This document shows positions 57,607-64,000 of a DNA stretch of 64,000 bases, piece by piece. The stretch is taken from assembly GCA_033398695.1 (NCBI GenBank), contig CM065816.1:131847358-131911357 (forward strand), read 5' to 3'. A model generated the notes under the pieces. The model saw only the letters and a program-made list of their open reading frames with translations, was not told the DNA's origin and searched no databases. A program made the translations under genes and the position numbers. Position 1 is the stretch's first letter; each line of letters opens with the position of its first letter. The stretch is from Orobanche coerulescens. Its lineage: Eukaryota; Streptophyta; Magnoliopsida; Lamiales; Orobanchaceae.

Positions 57607-58814
57607 GTTGAGAGGTCGTGGTAGACCAGCTAGGGGATGCGGTCGAGGCCGTGGTCGGGGTACTAATAATGAAGAGGGCTCACTTTCTCGGCCTTCCATG
57701 AGTCACCTCTCACTCGGTGCCGTCGGTAATAATGCCGACGCCGGGCTACCGGCCAGATTTCACAGCTAGTAGCCCACTTGCTCGGATAGCCTGGGTGGAC
57801 GCTGACCGCCCCCGACACCTGAAGAAGAAGCTAGTAAGTGGCTTCAGACGGTGACTAAGATGCACCCTCCTCGTTTCTCCGGATCTTCTAACTCCCTCGG
57901 TTCGGAGAATTGGCTCTTTCAGTTGTCCAGGACCTTTGATGCCGTAGCTTGTCCCGAAGACAGGAGGGTACATATTGCCCAGTACCTTTTGGATAAGGAA
58001 GCTGCAGAATGGTTGGAGGTTGTGGCGCCCAGAGACCGCCGAGCCACTTGGGAGGAATTTAAGGCTGTTATGGAAGCAGAATATTGTCCGCCGCCAGTCA
58101 AAGAATGCAGGATTGTAGAATTCTTCACTGCCACACCCCAGGATGTGCCGATTTCTCAGGCCATTATCTCTTACAATCAGCAGTTGGGTTTCGTGAAAGA
58201 TCAGGTGAGGACTGAGGCTGACAAAATCCGTTACTTCAATATGCGCATGAAGCCGCATATCAGGCAGAGTATGGCACCGCTCATGTGTGCCACTTTGAAA
58301 GAATACCAGGATCGTGCTCTAGCGATCGAGATGGCCGTCCCGGAATCAGAGTCGGTTTCGGAAGCTAAGAAGCAGAAGACTACTGGCGGATTCTCGGCCG
58401 GTAAGGGTGGTCAGTTTCCGAGGTCTCATTCTGCTCCTACATCAGGGAAGAGGCCGTTTCATCAGGCCGGTGGATCTCAGGGTAACCGTTCGATCCAGTC
58501 AGTTGCACCTGGCGGGAGAGTTTGTTTTAATTGCAGTCAGCCCGAGTACGTGATGAAGGATTGCCCATTTCCGTTAGTTACTTGATTTACTTGCGGAAAG
58601 ATCGGGCATCGGGCAGCTCATTGTGAGAGGGCCACTAGGGCCGCTAGAGTTCCGACTACCACCGCTGATCAGAGGGAACACAGCACCCCAGCTGCTCATG
58701 TTCCACAGAGTTCGGGCCGTGGTAGGGGTCGGGGTCAGCCGGATCACCGTACAGTATCGAGTTCGGGTTCAGTTCACCCCCGATTGTATCAGATGAGGCG
58801 CACAAAAGAGGCAG
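57607..58814 (+). pseudogene. gag: Gag of D
   Basis: An Arg/Gly-rich N-terminal remnant (57610-57660) is out of frame with the main block, which is open for 244 codons from 57851. Capsid motifs: PPRFSGSSNSLGSENWL, YLLDKEAAEWLEVV, TWEEFKAVMEAEYCPP and ADKIRYFNMRMKPHIRQ, clearly Tekay. The first zinc knuckle is CFNCSQPEYVMKDC, where Gly-His has become Glu-Tyr. The second, FTCGKIGHRAAHC, has lost its first Cys to a TGA at 58583. The end (RLYQMRRTKEAD, 58780-58815) is where protease would begin. Confidence 0.85.
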
Positions 58815-59663
58815 ATGTTCCGGTGGCGTGAGGTACCACAGAGTAGGATCCAGCGAGATTTTATTTGTCAGAATATCGAGGTTTGGGTTCAGAGAGTTCA
58901 GGGTCAGTTATGTGCGTTGGAGATCACTTCGTCCTTGACTGATGATATCAAGACGAAGCAGTATGATGATCCGTTTTTGGTCCAGTTGAGGGAGGATGTG
59001 AGGATGGGGAAAGCCCCTGGATTTGTGGTTCAGGATGTTGGAGTTTTGAGATTTCGTGGCAGACTATGTGTACCGAGTGTTATTGGGCTAAGACAGAAGA
59101 TCTTGAGTGAAGCTCATACCACACCTTACTCCATACATCCTGGTACGAGCAAAATGTACAAGGATGTGAGGAGTAACTACTGGTGGAGTAATTTGAAGAT
59201 AGATGTTAGCGAGTTTGTGTCGAGGTGTTTGACCTGTCAGCAGGTTAAGATCGAGCATCAGCGACCCGCGGGGCTTTTGAGACCACTTCCTATCCCGGAG
59301 TGGAAATGGGAGGATATTTCTATGGATTTCATTACCAGTATGCCTAAGACTCGGACTGGAATGAACATGACTTGGGTCTTTGTCGATCGACTAACCAAAT
59401 CAGCTCATTTTCTGGGTATTAAGGACACTTGGGGGCCAGAGAGACTAGTGCGAGTGTTTATTGCGGAGATCGTGAGGTTACATGGGACCCCAAAGAGTAT
59501 TGTTTCGGATCGTGATGGTCGGTTTATATCACATTTTTGGCAGGCCGTTCATAGAGATTTGGGGACCGAGTTGAGACTCAGTACATCCTACCACCCTCAG
59601 ACAGACGGACAGTCTGAGGGACGATACACACGGTGGAGGATATGTTGCGAGCCTGTGCTTTAG
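58815..59663 (+). pseudogene. pol: Integrase of D, main part
   Basis: Open for 282 codons, starting in the linker normally found after RNase H (QNIEVWVQRVQGQLCALEI). The zinc region is HTTPYSIHPG...CLTCQQVK. Core: SMDFITSMPKTR, VDRLTKSAHFLGIKDTWGP, SIVSDRDGRFISHFW and QTDGQSE with the catalytic Glu. A one-base deletion right after this Glu (59615-59625) shifts the frame. It is otherwise close to G. Protease, RT and RNase H are absent upstream, so any activity would need other elements. Confidence 0.9.
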
Positions 59664-59696
59664 ATTGGTAGGGATGATTGGGAGTCGCACTTACCA

Positions 59697-60365
59697 TTGA
59701 TCGAATTCACGTACAACAATAGTTGGCACACCTCGATCAAAATGGCACCATTTGAGGCACTGTATGGTAGGAAGTGCAGATCGTCGTTATGTTGGGATGA
59801 TACATCTGATCTAATTGGCACCGAGCCCGATATGGTAGTTGTGACAAGAGAGAAGATTGCTCTGATTCGCGATAGGATGTTGACGGCTCAGAGTCTACAG
59901 AAGTCTTATGCCGATACACGTCGCCGGCCGATGGAGTTTGAGGTGGGAGACCATGTGTTGCTTAAGGTGTCGCCGACACGGGGAGTTTACCGCTTCGGTC
60001 GGAAGGGTAAACTTAGTCCGAGATTTATTGGACCATTCGAGGTTCTAGAGAGAGTTGGAGAGCTTGCATATCGGTTAGGCTTGCCGCCGTCCCTGAGCCA
60101 CGTGCATAACGTATTTCATGTTTCCCAGCTTAGGAAGTACGTACCGGACCCTAGCCATATTATTGATTTTAGGGAGATCGAGTTGGGGCCCGACATTACC
60201 TTCGAGGAGAGGCCGATTCAGATCTTAGAGCGTCGGGTGAAGCAACTCAGGCACAAAACCATTCCTTTGGTTAAAGTGCAATGGTCGAGGCATGGATCCG
60301 AGGAGGCCATGTGGGAGACGGAAGAGAGTATGAGGTCGAGATACCCCGAGTTATTCGCGCTGTAA
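59697..60365 (+). CDS. pol: Integrase C-terminus and chromodomain of D
   Basis: Open for 222 codons. It starts LIEFTYNNSWHTSIKMAPFE, has GKLSPRFIGPFEVLERVG and HVHNVFHVSQLRKYVPDPSH, and ends in the Tekay chromodomain (ILERRVKQLRHKTIPLVKV, EAMWETEESMRSRYPELF). All aromatic positions that are stops in G are Trp here. It is separated from the core by a frameshift and one TAG near 59668. Confidence 0.9.
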   Translation: MIEFTYNNSWHTSIKMAPFEALYGRKCRSSLCWDDTSDLIGTEPDMVVVTREKIALIRDRMLTAQSLQKSYADTRRRPMEFEVGDHVLLKVSPTRGVYRFGRKGKLSPRFIGPFEVLERVGELAYRLGLPPSLSHVHNVFHVSQLRKYVPDPSHIIDFREIELGPDITFEERPIQILERRVKQLRHKTIPLVKVQWSRHGSEEAMWETEESMRSRYPELFAL

Positions 60366-60385
60366 GTTTCGGGACGAAACTTATT

Positions 60386-60719
60386 TTTAGGGGGAGAGAA
60401 TGTAATATCCGTACTTTTTATTTTTGGTAATTTTTGTTTTTGGTGTATGTTCGTTTCGGACGACTCGCTTGTCACTATTTTGGGATTCTGAATCTAAATT
60501 GTTCTTTGAGTTTTTCCATTTGGGCGAGTTTCGGTGATGTTTTTATGTATTTTCATCTTGAACTATGTTTTATCGCATGTATGTTAGACTCTTGTAAAAC
60601 TCGTTCGATTTCATTATTTCTCTATTTCTATGAGTTCGTTTGGATGAGTTGCTCATGTCGTGAGTTTCGGATTGTTAATCCGACGTCGTGTCTTAAATTT
60701 TCGGATGTTTGGGCCATTT
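60386..60719 (+). repeat. Polypurine tract and truncated 3' LTR of D
   Basis: TTAGGGGGAGAGAA (60387-60400) precedes TGTAATATCCGTAC at 60401. LTR sequence runs only to about 60719 (GGGCCATTTT) and then changes abruptly to copia C LTR sequence (GTTGGAGAGTGGAC). Confidence 0.85.
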
Positions 60720-61613
60720 TCGTTGGAGAGTGGACTTTTTTGTTTATCTTATCATTCTGTTGCACGGCTTGATTCCCTTTTCATTTCCGACCGTTTGAAA
60801 GACTTCCTTTGTTAGCTCCGTTATTCTTGAATAGAATAATCATAAGTCTTCAGAACGCAGATCTCTAGGAATATTTTATTCCTAACTTTTTGGGAATCTT
60901 TTTGGCTTGTCTCCTTACGTTTGCATGTGGCTTTCTGTGATTGTTGACTTTAAACTCTTGCTGACGTGGATTGAGTATCTTGAACTTGGCTGATATATTG
61001 TCTGAGAGCCTATCTGATATCTCTTGGTCAAACCTGCCTGATGTGCAATCAACCTTCTCTGATGTGAAACTTCTCTGATATATCTTGGTAGACGTTCTAT
61101 GAGATAAAGTCCTCTGCTCTGTAGTTCTCTGAGATAAAGTTCTTTGAGATAAAGTTCTCTGCTCTGAAGTTCTCTGACCTGATGAATGTTCTCTGATCTG
61201 ATGGTCAAACTTCAGCTGATGTTTGTTGACCAGATCTCGCCTGATAACTCGACTGTAGATGGGTTTTGGTCAAACCTCTCTGATATTCTGCGTTGACTAA
61301 AACTTGTCTGATTTAGCGCCTTCTTGAGAACTTATCTGCAGTTTGGTTTTGGTCAAACCTCTGTGATCTTTTGCGTTGACCAAAACTTCTCCGATATTGA
61401 ACTTGCCTGTAAATTTCTCTGATAAATGGCAGTTCTATACTTATTCGATTTTGTACTGATCAACATTTGATCAAGACTTAGCCTAATTTTATAAGGCCTA
61501 TAGAAGATACTCATTTGGTTCTTATTTACAATTGCCAAGTACTTAAAAACATACATTTGAATAATTAACAATAGAGGGATGGCATCATCAAAATCTAACA
61601 AGTATTCCTAACA
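60720..61613 (-). repeat. 3' LTR of copia C, main piece
   Basis: Matches element A positions about 303-812 and 9101-9468 with scattered substitutions, and shows that LTR without element F. On the minus strand it begins TGTTAGGAATACTTG at 61613. About 300 bases of LTR that would lie between this and 55255 are missing, lost together with the end of D. Confidence 0.88.
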
Positions 61614-64000
61614 ATTTCTCCCTATTTTGATGATGTTAAAACTAAAGCATTTCAAATGTAAGACAAGTCTGCACAGAATAAAGTGCAAGACACAATAAAA
61701 CTCAGTCTGTTTTGAGACAACTAGTGGTTGTCATTCAAGTGACTGTTATAAATTTTTATTTGATGTTACATTATAATGCAGTTGAATGAAACAAAATACA
61801 AGTAAGAAAATTATAAGTGTTACAGAATTACAAGTAAGTTACAAAAATAAAATTACAAGTAAATAACAAAAAAAATTATGTTCCTCTCCAGCTTCCTATT
61901 CCTCTGATCTGCTGCCTTGCAGGAGGGAGTGACCTCAATGGTTTGGCTCCAATTGGCTTCTTAGATATTGGGGCTAGCCCAACTTCCTCTTGACTACAAA
62001 TGAAGCAAACTCTTGCTGGTCAGGATTGTGAATTTATTTTCCACGCAAAGTTCTCTGATTTCTTCGTGAAGAGCCAGCTCATAAAGTTCATTATTTATAA
62101 GTATAGGAACTTCTTCACGTCTGAAATCAGGGATCATTGGGTAGGCATTGAATCCCTTTGCATGTTTCTTCAAAATTGCCTAGAGTTTTGGAAAGTTCAT
62201 ATCCATAAAATTAATGAATGTTGGTTGTGGGTAGCATTCTTTGTCATGAAGCATATACCAGAGATAGTACTTCTCTATAAACTGCTTCATTGCACTCCCC
62301 CACATCTGTTCTGCCTCAGCAGGCATGAACTCTTCAACATATTGAAGCTTCTTTCCTTCCCGTTGATATCTTACCTCTGGATCATGTCTTGTCCTCCTCC
62401 TCTTGGCTGCAGGTGTATCTGATGGTGCAGCTACTTATTTTCTCTTCAGATGAGAGGTTCCTGCCTAAATGAGAAGAGGGTATTGTCTTCTTTTTGTTCT
62501 TGCCTCCTCTATGTGTTCCCCCTGCCTATTGTCTCCCCCTTTGTCTTTTTTTTCCCGTATCTTCCCCCTTTTTGCCAGCATCAATAATAGTGGCAAGTTG
62601 CTCCTCCACTCTAGACATGAAATCAGACATGCCAAGAGGCATTCTGGAGTTAGTGGGCGGTGGGGAAGGTTCCTTCTTTTTGAGAAGGGTGTCCATCTTG
62701 GCATTGAGGGACTGCAGGTCAGGCATGACTTCAGTTGCTAGAGGCCTAGAAACTGTTTCTTCAATAAGTCGTCTGATCAGCTCAGTCATTACAGGTGAGA
62801 TCTGAACTTCAAGTGCTATTTGAGGTGCATTTTCACTTGAGTCCTCTTGGGCAGCTGATCTCCTGGCAGTTGACTTTTCTGGAGATAGACTTCTATCAGC
62901 TGGCTTCTGATCAGAGGGGGTCTTGTCTGGGGTGCTTGACTTCTCATTCTTAGATGGCTGATGAGAGTTGGATGCTTGATCAGGTGCACCATGCCCATCA
63001 ACTTCATCATCTCTTCTCTCATCTGCGTTTGTCTCTCCTTCTTCTTCTTCTTTTTCTTCTTTCTCAACTTCTTCCTCTTGTTCTTTTTCTTCTGTCTCTT
63101 TCTTTTCAACTCCATCCATTTCTTCTTTTTCGACTCCTTCTTCTTGTTCTTTTTCAACTCCTCCTTCTTCTTTTTCAACTCCTTTTTCAGTATCATCTTT
63201 TTCAATTTCAACAATTCTTATTTCTTTTTCTTTTTCTCCTTCTCTTACTTCTTCCTTTTCAACTTCCTCCCCAAGTGTTTTTCCTGCTGAAACACCCTCC
63301 ATGATATGCAGGATGAACCGGTCCATATTTTGTTTAAAATTGGACATGAACCAGTTCTCTGGAGCAATAAAAGAACATCTGTCTCTCGACAGAAAAGCAT
63401 GAGGAGTTTCTCAGTAGCCTGAGGGTGTCCCCAGGTACTCCTCTCAAGAAACTCTTTTAATTGAGTGAAGGTAAGAGATTTTAAATCCTTCCACTCGTCA
63501 AATATATTGATAAAATAAAACTTAAAAGATTGTTGTTTTACCAGCTTCAATTGATCTGTTGTCAGGTTCAGATGATTGTTCTCCCTGAGGTTTAGGGAGT
63601 ATCCAGCTTTTGGTATTTCTATTGTCAATTCTGCCTCTTCTTCTTCGGTCATGCTAGGAACAGTCAGAAGTGGAATCACTTCAGCCATAAGCTTGGACTG
63701 ATCTAGCTGATCTTCAGCAAGAGCAGGAGCAGGTGTAGTGATGATCCGCATCTGGGCTGAAGGTTCTTCAATTGGTGCAGGTGCAGGTGATCTTATTGTC
63801 TGCACTGCTTCTTCTTCAACTCCTTCAGATGATGGGCCTCTCTGCCTCTTTGGTGACTGCTCTTGAGATGAGGTGAGATGGACAACCTCCTCCGCTGTAG
63901 GTAACTTCCTTTTCAACTTGTCTAGAGGAGTGTTGTCGGAGTCGAAATCATCTGCAGGTGACTTCTCAGTTGCAGGTGACTTTTCAACTGCATATGACTT
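61614..64000 (-). pseudogene. Extra ORF of copia C (runs off window)
   Basis: Minus strand; coding about 64000 to 61985, then 3' untranslated sequence and the purine tract beside the LTR. Order: EKSPA repeats (63930-63990), SDNTPLDK, PKRQRGPSSEG, a Glu/Pro linker, a conserved block (LNLTTDQLKLVKQQS, FINIFDEWKDLKSLTFT, GHPQATEKLLMLF), NFKQNMDRFILHIME, a Glu/Lys-rich tract (62980-63230), a linker with KEPSPPPTNSRMPLG, and a C-terminal block (EEFMPAEAEQMWGSA, FINFMDMNFPKL). A one-base deletion near 63361 and a stop near 62180 (a Trp codon in A) break it. Not a membrane protein by eye. Role unknown. Confidence 0.75.

Larger units (their letters stand above)
55256..60719 (+). mobile_element. Deleted Tekay-type gypsy element D
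   Basis: Plus-strand element inserted in the LTR of copia C. It has a full 5' LTR (55256-57345), primer site, gag, integrase, chromodomain, a purine tract and only the first 319 bp of the 3' LTR. Protease, RT and RNase H are missing: gag runs directly into the linker before integrase near 58815. The right end is a truncation rather than a proper LTR end, so no target duplication is present. Confidence 0.88.

Noticed and set aside
1..64000. tRNA genes from the TGGTATCAGAGC-like strings
   Set aside because: Each lies next to an LTR end and is a primer-binding site; no cloverleaf surrounds them.

Overview
This is repeat-rich nuclear DNA from a flowering plant, almost certainly a dicot; the species cannot be told from the sequence. 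I find no host gene, tRNA or rRNA. Nearly the whole window is LTR retrotransposons inserted into one another, with tRNA-iMet-type primer sites (TGGTATCAGAGC and close variants), polypurine tracts, TG...CA LTR ends and 5-bp target duplications. Letters A-H below are my own labels.

Layout. (1) 1-34725 is the 3' part of a minus-strand Ty1/copia element of Sirevirus type (A), split by two insertions. Inside its LTR sits F (813-9095, target duplication CTGAT), a minus-strand element with 2.8-2.9 kb LTRs and no recognisable gag-pol, so LARD-like and non-autonomous. Inside its extra ORF sits G (11405-33929, TGTTC), a plus-strand Ty3/gypsy Tekay/Del chromovirus. The gag gene of G is in turn split by B (15175-27112, TTACT), a plus-strand Sirevirus-type copia element. 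(2) 34726-38038 holds fragments: a GC-rich stretch, a minus-strand LTR piece, and an internally deleted gypsy element E with one full LTR. (3) 38039-40299 and 52194-52340 are one block of diverged repeats rich in GTTAC/GTAAC, split by H (40300-52188, ACGCA), a minus-strand Ty3/gypsy Tat-lineage element with two RNase H domains. (4) 52341-54897 is AT-rich DNA and a possible CACTA transposon end. (5) 54898-64000 is a second minus-strand copia element of the A type (C), whose LTR is split by D (55256-60719), a Tekay relative that has lost protease, RT and RNase H.

Most notable points. H carries, on the strand opposite to its gag-pol, a gene with a TATA-like box, four exons, three 84-85 bp GT-AG introns that keep the frame, and a downstream AATAAA. 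The A/B/C copia elements carry a long extra ORF after pol, in B preceded by its own TATA box and a plant-style leader. Five unrelated LTR types carry a reiterated short motif, palindromic in four of them, and in most it lies just upstream of the TATA box (TTACGGCCGTAA, TTACGTACGTAA, AACGTACGTT, GCGATCGC, TCCGGATAAGG). G has seven premature stops and no frameshift across its whole polyprotein, the expected mark of methyl-cytosine deamination. In B the LTR differences gather at CAG/CTG sites in a way that deamination does not explain and that may be a consensus error.

Coordinates of LTRs, primer sites and introns were read by eye and should be good to a few bases. Family assignments come from protein motifs, not from database searches.
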